Position numbers and translations under genes: made by a program
Notes under the pieces: generated by a model
The model's database searches: none
Seen by the model: the letters and a program-made list of their open reading frames with translations, nothing else
Told to the model about the DNA's origin: nothing
NCBI GenBank assembly: GCA_964630665.1
Contig: CAZVVN010000004.1
Coordinates: 33,602-97,601 of the forward strand
Source of the DNA: UBA9619 sp964630665
GTDB taxonomy: Bacteria; Pseudomonadota; Gammaproteobacteria; Arenicellales; UBA868
Direction of reading: 5' to 3'
DNA length: 64,000 nt
Shown here: piece by piece, positions 27,119 through 36,388 of the stretch
Layout: each line of letters starts with the position of its first letter
How positions within the stretch are numbered: position 1 is the first letter of the stretch

Positions 27119-29311
27119 TCAGTGCTGAGTTCGGGCGGTGGTCAGGGCGTTTGCCTCGGCTTTTCTCATGTTTCTAGCTCGCCGCTGTTCCAGCTTATGG
27201 AGATTAAGGGCGCGTTTTTGCACTTTCCGCCAGAAACGGCTGTTATTCTTCAGCGACTTAAGCACTTGTCGCCTACTGGTATTTTCATAAGCCGACATGA
27301 AGCGGATGAGGTCGCTTCGGGTGAGTCCCAGCTTTCGACTGGAGTAGTGCAGTCCGGATACATCCCTCATCTTCCATCCGGAAGGCGTTTCACTCCGTGG
27401 TGTGCGAGGCCGCTGGCGTTTTAGCAATACATCTTGTACCACGGCTCTGATCCAGGCCCTAAGTGGTGGCTTGTGAACCCGCATGCGGTGCAGGTCGATC
27501 AGAAAGATTCGGCAGTTCTCCGGAGATGGTAGGCCTGTTTTCTCGGTCCGATGTAGGAGAAAATGGCTGAGGTAGAAGTCCCTGTGGTTGGCACCACTGT
27601 CGTGCAGGATGCGAGCTGTCTGCGCCAGTTGTTCAATCAACCAGTGCTTTAAGCGAATTTCCTGTGGCGTCTTCGGTACACTGCGCTCCCAACCCCACTC
27701 CGCACAGAGCTCTTCTAGGCTTTTGGCTTGTGGGATTTCGTCGGTAACGATGAGCGATTGGCGCCTGGCGGGGTCATTCAGCACTTTGGCGAGGTGACGT
27801 TTGCGCGTGCCATATCCGGCGATTTCGAGGGTATCCAGACCAAGATTTTGCAACAGTGTCTGGCGATGAAGGTGATGTACGCCCCTCCATTCGTTTTCGG
27901 CGCCCAGCACCGGAAGCCGAAGGGAGGTCAGGTTTTTCCCGATCTCTTTCCAACCCACACCGTCATGTATTTTCAAGTAATAACGCCGTCCGTTGTGGCT
28001 GAAGGAAACGGTCCGGCGCCCCTCGTCGGCCAACTTGTCCCGTTCAAGATGGACCCTGTGCTGTCCACCGGGCTCACTTTTACCGATGGCCATGAGTTGG
28101 TCAAAATCAAACGTGCTGAGATCCTCACGAAGATAAACATTCCGGATGTCTCCATCGTTTTGTGTCGTTCTACTGGATGACCGTAAGTCAGATTGAAGAC
28201 CTTCGATGGCATCGACGGCTTTGCTCGGCATTTGGTAAAGGGCTGGATCCTTACCGTAGCGTTGCCCATTGGTCGACCAACTGGCTTGATCCGGGGATGT
28301 CAGCATGGCCACCAACCGGGTATTCAATGCGTCCTGTTCGAACGGTGAGTCCAGCACCGTCCCTGCTCCGGCCGCTTTGATGTGATCAGCATAGCCGCAC
28401 GCATCAGTTGCCAATACGGGCAGTCCGGCAGCGATGGCTTCGAGCAGGACGGTGCCCGTATTCTCGCCATAGGCAGGATGAACCATGAGATCACCTGCGG
28501 CCAGCAGTTTGGGAATATCGGCTCGTGATCGGCCGCCCAGGAAACGGACCTGCCTTGAAACTTTGAGCCTTTCAGCCTGTTTGCGATACTGGTTCTCGTC
28601 ATCATCGCCGACAACAATCAGGCTGGTCCTTTCTTGAAGGTCCATTGGTAGGCTGGCGAGTGCAAGAATGGCCCGGTCAAGCCCTTTGGTCGCGAAACCG
28701 GAGCCAATGAACATCAGTAACAGATCGTTGACAGGAATATCGAGCTCCTGGCGAAGCTTTTCTGTTTCTCCGGCGCGATCCGCTATGGGCGAGAAACTGC
28801 TGTCCAGTGTCGGTGGAAGCAGGTGAAACCGTTCATTTGGGGTGAAATAATGCTCCTGGTACTCGCTTTTCTGTCGTTCCGACAACGAAAGAATCAGTGT
28901 CTTGCTTTGTAGCCCGAATACTGCGGCTTCAAATGACTTGCGTCGTTTGTATCGCTGGCCAAGTTTTAATAGGGCGGGATGCTGCTCAGTCCGGCCCACA
29001 TAGCAGATATCGGCGCCATAGTAGACATCGAGGCCTGGCATCTTGTTGAAGCCGACGACGATGTCAAAGCGGTTCCCAGTAAGCTCCGACCTCAGCTTGT
29101 CATGAAATTGCTTGTTCTTCGTATGATTAGAGGCGAATCGCCAGGCAGGCAGAAGCGTGAATGGAACCCCTTCAAGGGCTTTCCCGTGCCACGCCGACAC
29201 AAAGACATGGGCATCGTGTCCCCGCTTAAGAGACTCCAGCAGAATACGACGAAAATCGAGCGACAGCCCGCTATAGGGGGAGTACTCGAATAGGCAGAAC
29301 GCGATTTTCAT
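27119..29311 (-). CDS. fusion of LPS glucosyltransferase (WaaG) and heptose kinase (WaaP)
   Basis: A single 730-residue frame made of two enzymes. Residues 1 to about 370 are a GT-B glycosyltransferase of the WaaG type: SGLSLDFRRILLE, a donor site with FIGSGFATKGLDRAI, and the ENTGTVLLE motif with Glu283 and Glu291. A linker of about 25 residues leads to a WaaP-like kinase: RYYLKIHDGVGWKEIGKNL, LPVLGAENEWRG, NHRDFYLSHFLL near 575-586, and IDLHR near 605. The expected roles are addition of a hexose to heptose II and phosphorylation of heptose I. In Pseudomonas these are separate neighbouring genes. A basic C-terminal tail of about 60 residues follows. No internal stop or frameshift is present. 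Confidence 0.93.
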   Translation of the reverse strand: MKIAFCLFEYSPYSGLSLDFRRILLESLKRGHDAHVFVSAWHGKALEGVPFTLLPAWRFASNHTKNKQFHDKLRSELTGNRFDIVVGFNKMPGLDVYYGADICYVGRTEQHPALLKLGQRYKRRKSFEAAVFGLQSKTLILSLSERQKSEYQEHYFTPNERFHLLPPTLDSSFSPIADRAGETEKLRQELDIPVNDLLLMFIGSGFATKGLDRAILALASLPMDLQERTSLIVVGDDDENQYRKQAERLKVSRQVRFLGGRSRADIPKLLAAGDLMVHPAYGENTGTVLLEAIAAGLPVLATDACGYADHIKAAGAGTVLDSPFEQDALNTRLVAMLTSPDQASWSTNGQRYGKDPALYQMPSKAVDAIEGLQSDLRSSSRTTQNDGDIRNVYLREDLSTFDFDQLMAIGKSEPGGQHRVHLERDKLADEGRRTVSFSHNGRRYYLKIHDGVGWKEIGKNLTSLRLPVLGAENEWRGVHHLHRQTLLQNLGLDTLEIAGYGTRKRHLAKVLNDPARRQSLIVTDEIPQAKSLEELCAEWGWERSVPKTPQEIRLKHWLIEQLAQTARILHDSGANHRDFYLSHFLLHRTEKTGLPSPENCRIFLIDLHRMRVHKPPLRAWIRAVVQDVLLKRQRPRTPRSETPSGWKMRDVSGLHYSSRKLGLTRSDLIRFMSAYENTSRRQVLKSLKNNSRFWRKVQKRALNLHKLEQRRARNMRKAEANALTTARTQH

Positions 29312-29504
29312 TGCAAGGGTAAATCTCTCATTAGAGAGACCGGAAACATTAGTTTAACCGTCTTTAGGTGCTTTTTCTGATCGGTGAATCCGTCTATTCG
29401 AACTCCTTATCGTCTTCGGGGTTATTCCATATCGGATACTTGCCTTGACCGTGGTAACCGGGTGTGTCGTGATTCAATCCCGTGTGGTTTCCGCCGGTAA
29501 ATTC

Positions 29505-30515
29505 TCAGTTCCAGGGCGTTTTACATTCCCATTGGTAGGCGGTGCGGCAGATCAACTCCAGATCGTCGTACTGCGGGATCCAGCCCAGCGTCTGACCGAT
29601 CAGGCGATTATCGGCTACCAGTTCCGCGGGGTCGCCGGCCCGGCGGTCAGACTCGATAATCTGGATGTTGTGGCCGCTGACACGGCTTACGGTCTCCAGA
29701 ACCTCACGTACGCTGAACCCTCGGCCATAGCCGCAATTGAGAATCTGCGAACGTCCGCCGACTGCCAGGTGCTCCAGGGCGCACAGATGAGCCTTCGCAA
29801 GGTCTTCCACGTGGATGTAGTCCCGGATACAGGTGCCATCGGGTGTGTCATAGTCGGTGCCGAAAATCGAGATGGAAGGCCGCTTTCCACAAGCCGTTTC
29901 ACAGGCGACCTTGATGAGATGGGTCGCCTCTGGTGTGGCCTGCCCCAGTGTACCGTCGATGCTGGCACCGGCCACGTTGAAGTAGCGCAGAGCGATGTAT
30001 CTCATTGGGTGAGCTTTACCCTTGGTACTTTCAGCAATATCGCGTAGCGTCCATTCAGTGATCAATTTGGTACGACCGTACGGGTTGATGGGTACCTGGG
30101 GATGATTCTCAGCAACCGGTAATTGCTTGGGACTGCCGTAGACTGCAGCACTCGAGGAGAAAATAAACATGCCGACTTCGGCTGTCAGGCAGGCATTGAG
30201 AAGATTCAAAGACGCGGTCACGTTGTTTCGATAATATTTCGACGGATCGGTAACCGATTCAGGAACTACGATGTGGCCTGCGAAGTGGATCACCGCGTTT
30301 ATAGCCCGCTTTTTGAGCAAAGCCGTCATGGTAGCCTGGTCACCCGCATCTTGTTGTTGAAAGAATGCGTCTTTCCCTACCGCCCAGCGATGTCCACTGT
30401 ACAAGTTGTCAACAACGCTCACCTGGTGTCCTGCGTCGAGCAGTTGCCGCACCGTGTGTGATCCGATATAGCCGGCACCGCCAGTCACAAGAACGTTCAG
30501 TGGATAGGTCGACAC
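29505..30515 (-). CDS. galE: UDP-glucose 4-epimerase
   Basis: GalE interconverts UDP-glucose and UDP-galactose with bound NAD. The Rossmann motif VTGGAGYIGSHT is at the N-terminus, the catalytic SSAAVYG Ser and the YGRTK Tyr-Lys pair are intact, and FNVAGAS and the DYIHVEDLA segment follow. Length is 336 residues, start GTG 30515. Its position between waaF and the WaaG-WaaP fusion suggests it supplies UDP-galactose, or UDP-glucose balance, for core or polysaccharide synthesis. About 190 bases with no clear element separate it from the fusion gene. Confidence 0.95.
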   Translation of the reverse strand: MSTYPLNVLVTGGAGYIGSHTVRQLLDAGHQVSVVDNLYSGHRWAVGKDAFFQQQDAGDQATMTALLKKRAINAVIHFAGHIVVPESVTDPSKYYRNNVTASLNLLNACLTAEVGMFIFSSSAAVYGSPKQLPVAENHPQVPINPYGRTKLITEWTLRDIAESTKGKAHPMRYIALRYFNVAGASIDGTLGQATPEATHLIKVACETACGKRPSISIFGTDYDTPDGTCIRDYIHVEDLAKAHLCALEHLAVGGRSQILNCGYGRGFSVREVLETVSRVSGHNIQIIESDRRAGDPAELVADNRLIGQTLGWIPQYDDLELICRTAYQWECKTPWN

Positions 30516-30589
30516 GAGTGTATTTCTCTAGTCTGTAGGTGGGGGGAATTCTATCTGGCGTTGCGCCAGGACCCGGCTTTGTCGCAGGT

Positions 30590-31600
30590 TCAAAACTTAT
30601 CCAAGGTGTCGAGCACCTGTTTTGGTGACAAGTCTTCAAGACATTCCATGTGCCCTAGTGGACAGGCCCGTTTGAAACACAAACAGGACAGTTCCAGCGA
30701 AACGGTTCTGGCTCTGCCGCTGAGCGGTGGTGTGAACTTCGGGCTGGACGAGCCATAGACCGCCACCAGTGGTGTGTTCACTGCCGCAGCTATGTGCATC
30801 AATCCCGAGTCATTACTGACCACCTGCGTTGCGGCGCTGAGTAGATCAATCGCTTGCGTGATACTGGTTCGTCCTGTGAGGTCGAGGCAGTGCCCACCAA
30901 CCATCGTGTTGATAGTCTTGGCGCAGGCACTGTCTTTGAACGAGCCGATCAACCACACTTGCCAATCGCTGGCCAGCCGGTTCCGCGCGATCTCGGCGAA
31001 GTGTCTGGCTGGCCAGCGCTTGGCGGGTCCGAATTCGGCGCCCGGGCACAGGGCCAGCACGTGCTCTGAAGGCGAAGGGGAACCCAGTTCGGCCAGAATA
31101 TTCCCCGCGTTTTCAGGGTAAGCCTTCAATCGAGGTTCCGGCCAGGTCTGAAGGGGTGGGCTTTCAGGCGACTGAGCGAGTTGTACGAAACGCTGGACCT
31201 GTAACGGCAGTTCCCGCCATTGACGATCCCGTAAGTCGTTGAGCAGGCCATAGCGGAGTTCCTGTTGATAGCCAGTGCGAACCGGAATTCCGGCTACCCA
31301 CGGAACGATGGCAGATTTCAGAGATCCCGGCAAAACGATGGCTTGGTCGTATTTTCGATCCCGAAGTTCGTGCCCGAGCCTGATTCGGCTGATCAATTGC
31401 AACCTATTGTGTCTGAAATTGGCCGGGAACGATTCTGATACTTCGTCCATACGGTCCAGCAAAGACGCGGTTACGGCCGGTGCAATCACCGAAATGGAGC
31501 AACCGGGCCTGGTTTGCCGGAGCAACCTGAACAGGCTCTGTGCCATCACCATGTCCCCGATCCAAGCGGGGCCGACCACCAGAATTCTGCACGGGTTCAA
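30590..31600 (-). CDS. waaF: ADP-heptose:LPS heptosyltransferase II
   Basis: WaaF adds the second L-glycero-D-manno-heptose to the LPS inner core. The GT9 family signatures are VVGPAWIGDMVMAQSL at the N-terminus, LCPGAEFGPAKRWPARHFAEIA for donor binding, and VSNDSGLMHIAAAVNTPLVAVYGSSSP near the C-terminus. The 336 residues are the usual size. It lies between the zinc-finger gene after ilvE and galE, matching the ilvE-waaF order of Pseudomonas. waaC, which normally adds the first heptose and usually follows waaF, is not present in this window. Confidence 0.93.
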   Translation of the reverse strand: MNPCRILVVGPAWIGDMVMAQSLFRLLRQTRPGCSISVIAPAVTASLLDRMDEVSESFPANFRHNRLQLISRIRLGHELRDRKYDQAIVLPGSLKSAIVPWVAGIPVRTGYQQELRYGLLNDLRDRQWRELPLQVQRFVQLAQSPESPPLQTWPEPRLKAYPENAGNILAELGSPSPSEHVLALCPGAEFGPAKRWPARHFAEIARNRLASDWQVWLIGSFKDSACAKTINTMVGGHCLDLTGRTSITQAIDLLSAATQVVSNDSGLMHIAAAVNTPLVAVYGSSSPKFTPPLSGRARTVSLELSCLCFKRACPLGHMECLEDLSPKQVLDTLDKF

Positions 31601-31650
31601 GGTCTTAGCGGTGCAGGTTTAAACGAGCCGCACCAGAGTATCTCGCCCGG

Positions 31651-31884
31651 TCAGAGTGTAGGCTGTTTAAGAACGTAGAGCGTACCGCAGTAGGGGCACA
31701 AGGCAGTAGCGCGATCTTCGAGGGGTAGGTAGACCCGCGGATGATGATTCCACAGCGTCATGTCGTCCCGCGGGCAATAAACAGGTAGGTCAGCAGGCTC
31801 AATCTCGCGGGTCTGTGCTGGAGATGCCTGGCTAGCGGTACCGCCTGATGGACCGTCAGGTTCAGGTTTGTGAGGAATCGGCAC
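31651..31884 (-). CDS. CHCC-type zinc-finger domain protein
   Basis: A 77-residue protein with a Pro/Ser-rich first half and a C-terminal zinc-binding module: Cys in PVYCPRDD, His in WNHHPRVYLP, and the pair CPYC in LCPYCGTLYVL. This is the zf-CHCC pattern seen in small bacterial proteins and in the complex I accessory subunit NDUFS6. Function in bacteria is unknown. It starts 14 bases after the ilvE stop and so is most likely cotranscribed with it. Confidence 0.85.
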   Translation of the reverse strand: MPIPHKPEPDGPSGGTASQASPAQTREIEPADLPVYCPRDDMTLWNHHPRVYLPLEDRATALCPYCGTLYVLKQPTL

Positions 31885-31898
31885 AGTAGTAGTTCCGT

Positions 31899-32819
31899 TC
31901 AGAGTGGTGTTAGCCAGTCGTCATGGTCTTGATTACGACCTAAAACACAGTCGAAAAACAGCGACTGGATCTTCTCAGTGATCGGCCCTCGCGTGCCGCT
32001 GCCGATGGCACGACCATCAAGTTCCCGGATGGGTGTCACTTCGGCGGCGGTGCCGGTAAAGAAAGCTTCATCGGCGATGTATACCTCGTCCCGGGTGATT
32101 CTTTTCTCCTCGAACTCCAGACCCAGATCCTTGATCAGTGTGATCACGGTATCCCGTGTGATCCCTTCCAGTGCAGAGGTCAGGTCCGGTGTGTAGATCT
32201 TGCCGTGGCGCACAATGAAGATGTTTTCGCCGGTGCCTTCCATGACGTAGCCTTCGTTATCCAGCATCAGCGCCTCGTCTGCGCCGGCTGAAAGCGCTTC
32301 CTGCAGAGCCAGAATCGAATTGATATAGTTGCCACAGGCCTTTGCACGGCACATTGTGATGTTGACGTGATGCCGGGTGAGAGACGATGTCCGCACTTTG
32401 ATCCCGTTTTTCAGTCCGTCGTCTCCCAGGTAAGCACCCCAATCCCAGGTGGCAATGGCCACGTGGGTCTTGAGCATGTCGGCGCGGATACCCATTCCCT
32501 CAGAACCGTAATAGGCAAGCGGTCGGATATAGGCGCTGTTTAGGCCATTCTCCCTGATCACGGTCTTCTGTGCTTCGTTGAGTACCTTTTCATCATAAGG
32601 GATTTTCATCCCGAGGATGTGTCCGGAGCGATAGAAACGTTCGGTGTGATCCTGAAGTCGGAAGATGGCTGTACCCTGTTCCGTCTGATAGGCGCGGACG
32701 CCTTCGAACACACCGAGACCGTAGTGCAGTGAGTGGGTCAGGACATGAACCTTGGCATCACGCCAGGCAATCAGTTCCCCATCGATCCAAATGACGCCGT
32801 CGCGGTCTTCAAAAGACAT
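31899..32819 (-). CDS. ilvE: branched-chain amino acid aminotransferase
   Basis: IlvE is the PLP-dependent transaminase for leucine, isoleucine and valine. The 306-residue product has HSLHYGLGVFEGVRAY near residue 30, the PLP-binding Lys in CRAKACGNYINSILA, EGTGENIFIV and GTAAEVTPI, all typical. It starts at ATG 32819. It lies downstream of the lumazine-synthase-like gene and glnE on the same strand, and upstream of the zinc-finger gene and waaF. Confidence 0.96.
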   Translation of the reverse strand: MSFEDRDGVIWIDGELIAWRDAKVHVLTHSLHYGLGVFEGVRAYQTEQGTAIFRLQDHTERFYRSGHILGMKIPYDEKVLNEAQKTVIRENGLNSAYIRPLAYYGSEGMGIRADMLKTHVAIATWDWGAYLGDDGLKNGIKVRTSSLTRHHVNITMCRAKACGNYINSILALQEALSAGADEALMLDNEGYVMEGTGENIFIVRHGKIYTPDLTSALEGITRDTVITLIKDLGLEFEEKRITRDEVYIADEAFFTGTAAEVTPIRELDGRAIGSGTRGPITEKIQSLFFDCVLGRNQDHDDWLTPL

Positions 32820-32921
32820 CGAGATTCCTCAGATTCTTAGTTTTCCCCAAAGAGGCGGTCTAATTAGTTCAGAATTGTTGTGCTGTCAACCAATGCTCGG
32901 GTGCTCGGCAGCAATAAGTAA

Positions 32922-33332
32922 TCACGCGCACAGCATGGACTGTACTGCCAGTACGGCATGTCGAGCGTAAGGTCGTAGCCGAGACTGTATCTGATCTGGC
33001 AAGATCTCCGGGCCCAGTATCCCGACCCCCACCGGTTTCATCGTCTCCAGCTGTAGATCCACGATCGCTTTAATCACTGCCTGTGCCATGACCCGGCCGT
33101 GTGCTGTCTCGCCTCGCTCGATTACCCCCAGAACCGCCACTCCGTCGACCTCCTGACGTAGTAGTAGTCGCTTGACGGCCAGGGGTTTTTCCATTGTGCC
33201 CGGGACCCAGACTTGTTCGATCGCCTCCAGATCATTTTCTTCGGCCGTGCTGAGCGCCTCCGACAGCATGGTTTCGCCTTCGGAACGGTGAAAAGAGCCA
33301 ATCACGATTGCAATCTGATGCCGTCTGCTCAT
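32922..33332 (-). CDS. lumazine synthase-like protein (RibH paralogue)
   Basis: A 136-residue protein with the 6,7-dimethyl-8-ribityllumazine synthase fold pattern: an N-terminal IAIVIGSFH strand, VWVPGTMEKPLAVKRLL, and the loop VLGVIERGETAHGRV, which keeps the His of the family RGxTxH motif. It resembles the short archaeal-type RibH more than the 155-residue bacterial enzyme, and no other riboflavin gene (ribBA, ribC, nusB) is nearby. It may be a second lumazine synthase or a repurposed paralogue. It lies between glnE and ilvE on the same strand. Confidence 0.75.
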   Translation of the reverse strand: MSRRHQIAIVIGSFHRSEGETMLSEALSTAEENDLEAIEQVWVPGTMEKPLAVKRLLLRQEVDGVAVLGVIERGETAHGRVMAQAVIKAIVDLQLETMKPVGVGILGPEILPDQIQSRLRPYARHAVLAVQSMLCA

Positions 33333-33403
33333 TCAAGTGCGGGCATTGGCCTGATTTTTCAATGGAGGCAATTGTAGCGTATGCTCGTTGATGTCTCGGT
33401 GGG

Positions 33404-36322
33404 TCATCCGCTGTGCTCTGTGGTCGAATTGGTTCGGCTCTGATCGGGCTGTAAATGTGTTTGCCAGAGCGCCTTGATCCAGTTTCGCTCCCCGAGCAGA
33501 TCTACCTGTGAGATCAGTGGCGCTTTTTCCTGTAGTTTCAGCTGGTTCTCGGTCGCCAGGTAATGATCGAGGATCTGGAGCAATCGTTTACCAGTATCGT
33601 GATTCAGACAGCCCACTTCAATCAGCAGCTTGGCAATCGAGCGATTGTCGCGGGGTTCAATGAGTACGGGATGGGATTCGGCCCAGCGTAGAACCCAGAA
33701 CTGGATCAGGAATTCGATGTCCACCAGTCCACCTTTGTCCAGTTTAAGATCAAAGAGTTTTGCCGTGCTGCGACAGTTGGCGCTGATCGTCCGTCTGCGC
33801 ATGTCTATCACGGCTCGAGCAAGTTCCTCGGCATCTCGTGGTTGCCGTAGTGTCCGTGCCCTAATGTCCTCAAAGCGTTGGATCAGGTGATCATTGCCGC
33901 TGATCATGCGGGCCCGCACAAGAGCCTGATGCTCCCAGGTTCTCGCGGTTCTCTGCAGATAGTGCTCAAAAGCATGAAGCGCTGTCACCACGGTGCCCGA
34001 ACGGCCGCTGGGGCGCAGCCGCAGGTCGATCTCATAGAGATTTCCAACCCGGGTCCGCGTTGTCAGTATGTGAACGAGACGCTGAACCAGACGAGCATAA
34101 TAGTGGCGCCATTCCGCCGCCATTGCTGCATTTGTATGGGGTGGTTCATCGTAAACAAAAATGATGTCCAGATCAGAGTTGTATCCAAGCTCTTGACTGC
34201 CAAGTTTTCCGTATGCGACCACCCCAAACCTCCAATGACTGTCTTTGGGCGGCGCAAGGGTCAAACTGCTGCGTGCTGAGGCCAGTCCGTGTTCAAGAAC
34301 CGCCTCCGCCAGAGCGCTCAACGCCCTTGAGATGGTATTCACATCGAGCAAGCCAGCGATATCGGCAGCGCCGACTCGGAGGCTGTAGCCCCAGCGGTAT
34401 TCCCGCAGCAGATCCATGACGGCTTCCAGGTCGGTTCGGTCAATCCCAGCCAGTTTCCCCCCTAGCTCGGCCGAAATCTCAGCGCGTTCCTGGGTCTGGA
34501 ATCCGGTGATGGGATCGAGAAGCTCGTCGAGAATCACAGGGTGTTGACCGATCCAGTTGCCGATCCAACTCGATGCGGTAATGAGGCGAACCAGCTGTTG
34601 TAAAGCCAGGGAGTTCTCGGCCAGCAGCGAAAGATAGGCTGATCGACGACCAATGGCTTCGACGACCGAGACAAAGCGGGCCAGCGAGATGTCAGGATTG
34701 GCAGAAGCGCCACAAGCCCGTAGCGCAAGCGGCATCAGGCGGTCCATTCGCTCCCGGCCTTCACGTGAAAAAGCACAGTAGAATCGGCTCTGGTGAACAT
34801 CGTCAAGCAGTTTGAGAATCCGTTCTACTTCCAGAAATCCCAACTCTGTGAGTTTTTCAGAGGCGTCGTCAGTGGTCAGCGTGTTCTGCCACAGATCGAC
34901 CAGGGAAACATCCGGGCTGGTACCGACACTGGTATCCTCCTGGCGAAAGACGTCGAGAAACTGGTCGTGTACCTTGTCCATGATCCTATGCAGCTGCTCT
35001 GAAAGCATATCCTTGGATTCAAGGCCCAGTGCCAATGCGATTCGCTCCAGGGTGAGCGGATCGTCGGGCATAGTGTGGGTTTGCTGGTCATCGAGGACCT
35101 GAAGGCGGTGTTCCAACCGTCTTAGATAATCATAGGTGTCATGCAGCACCTTGCAGCGAGCGTTGTCGAGAATGCCGAGTGACTCAAGTTCGACCAGCGC
35201 ACACCAGAAGCTTGGTGTCTGTAAGCTGCGATTACGCCCGCCGTAGATCAGTTGATGGCTTTGTACGATAAATTCGATTTCGCGGATGCCCCCGCGCCCG
35301 AGTTTGATGTTATCCCCAATATTTTTCTGCCTGAGCTGGCTTTCGATCAGTTCTTTCATCGATCGAATGGCTTCGATGGCGCCGAAATCCAGATACTTTC
35401 GGTATACAAATGGTCGCAATTGATCCAGCAGTCTTTGACCACCTTCAAGATCACCGGCCACTGGCCTCGCCTTGATTAGAGCGTAGCGTTCCCATTCACG
35501 GCCGTGGGTAAGGTAATAGTGATCCATGGCGTCGAAGGACAGTGTCAGTGGTCCACTGTGGCCGTTAGGTCTGAGCCGCATATCCGTACGGAAAACGATG
35601 CCCTCAGGCGTGGGTTCCTCGAGCAGACCAATGAGCATCTGGCCGACACGGGTAAAAAACGCCTGGTTGCTGATCCTACGCTGGCCGTTGGTCTCACCGG
35701 GTTCAGGGTAGACGAAGACAAGATCAACATCCGAAGACAGGTTGAGTTCCCGGCCACCCAGCTTGCCAAGCCCCAGTACGGTCATTCGAATCGGCACACC
35801 GCTGTCACCGCCGACCGGTTCGCCGTGGCGTGCAGCCACCTCGCGATGCGCATACTGAAGCGCTGCGCCGATCGTGGTATCAGCGAGTTCTGACAGCGTC
35901 TCTACAACCTCTTCCAGTGGTGCGGCGCCTATCAGGTCTCGCCAGCCGATGCGAGCCACTTCTTCCTGACGGATTGTGCGAAGGTCCCGTACCAGCGTCT
36001 CCCGATCTGACCCAGGACGGCTGGCTCGGTCTACCGTGAGGCTAATCTCGCCCGTTTTTCGGGCTTGTGGTATGCCACCGGCTGCTTGTATTTCAACTAG
36101 GAGTTCCGGCAAACCTGCCAGGGTTCTGGCAATAAAATCGCTGCTCGCAACGACCTGTGCCAGAATCTCAAGAGGTCTCTGATCTTGGTTCTTGTTGACG
36201 GCCGGTACAAACGCGGCGGGGTTTCGTTCTGCGAGCCGAAACAAGTGGTGCTCAGTCAGAGGTCGTAGTGATTCAGGCAAAGTGGCCGCTGCATTGCGGC
36301 AGATTTCAGCCCGATCTATCAT
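33404..36322 (-). CDS. glnE: bifunctional glutamine synthetase adenylyltransferase/adenylyl-removing enzyme
   Basis: GlnE adds AMP to, and removes it from, glutamine synthetase in response to the PII protein. It has 972 residues with two nucleotidyltransferase domains. The N-terminal one has GLGKLGGRELNLSSDVDLVFVY and the C-terminal one has AYGKLGSQELGYNSDLDIIFVY, each with its DxD metal site, so both activities should be present. RGGIREIEFIVQ and KGGLVDIEFLIQ mark the linked helical segments. Start ATG 36322. The glnE-ilvE-waaF order is as in Pseudomonas apart from the inserted RibH-like and zinc-finger genes. Confidence 0.96.
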   Translation of the reverse strand: MIDRAEICRNAAATLPESLRPLTEHHLFRLAERNPAAFVPAVNKNQDQRPLEILAQVVASSDFIARTLAGLPELLVEIQAAGGIPQARKTGEISLTVDRASRPGSDRETLVRDLRTIRQEEVARIGWRDLIGAAPLEEVVETLSELADTTIGAALQYAHREVAARHGEPVGGDSGVPIRMTVLGLGKLGGRELNLSSDVDLVFVYPEPGETNGQRRISNQAFFTRVGQMLIGLLEEPTPEGIVFRTDMRLRPNGHSGPLTLSFDAMDHYYLTHGREWERYALIKARPVAGDLEGGQRLLDQLRPFVYRKYLDFGAIEAIRSMKELIESQLRQKNIGDNIKLGRGGIREIEFIVQSHQLIYGGRNRSLQTPSFWCALVELESLGILDNARCKVLHDTYDYLRRLEHRLQVLDDQQTHTMPDDPLTLERIALALGLESKDMLSEQLHRIMDKVHDQFLDVFRQEDTSVGTSPDVSLVDLWQNTLTTDDASEKLTELGFLEVERILKLLDDVHQSRFYCAFSREGRERMDRLMPLALRACGASANPDISLARFVSVVEAIGRRSAYLSLLAENSLALQQLVRLITASSWIGNWIGQHPVILDELLDPITGFQTQERAEISAELGGKLAGIDRTDLEAVMDLLREYRWGYSLRVGAADIAGLLDVNTISRALSALAEAVLEHGLASARSSLTLAPPKDSHWRFGVVAYGKLGSQELGYNSDLDIIFVYDEPPHTNAAMAAEWRHYYARLVQRLVHILTTRTRVGNLYEIDLRLRPSGRSGTVVTALHAFEHYLQRTARTWEHQALVRARMISGNDHLIQRFEDIRARTLRQPRDAEELARAVIDMRRRTISANCRSTAKLFDLKLDKGGLVDIEFLIQFWVLRWAESHPVLIEPRDNRSIAKLLIEVGCLNHDTGKRLLQILDHYLATENQLKLQEKAPLISQVDLLGERNWIKALWQTHLQPDQSRTNSTTEHSG

Positions 36323-36388
36323 CCGATCGTCAGAGCCTAGGTAATGGGTCTGGCCACTGGCGGATAACCTGAAACAAGCAATGCCGCC

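Noticed and set aside
29324..29339. 6-bp hairpin TCTCTC-ATTA-GAGAGA upstream of the WaaG-WaaP fusion
   Set aside because: It is AT/GC-balanced and short, has no T run and no matching regulator motif; it could be chance.
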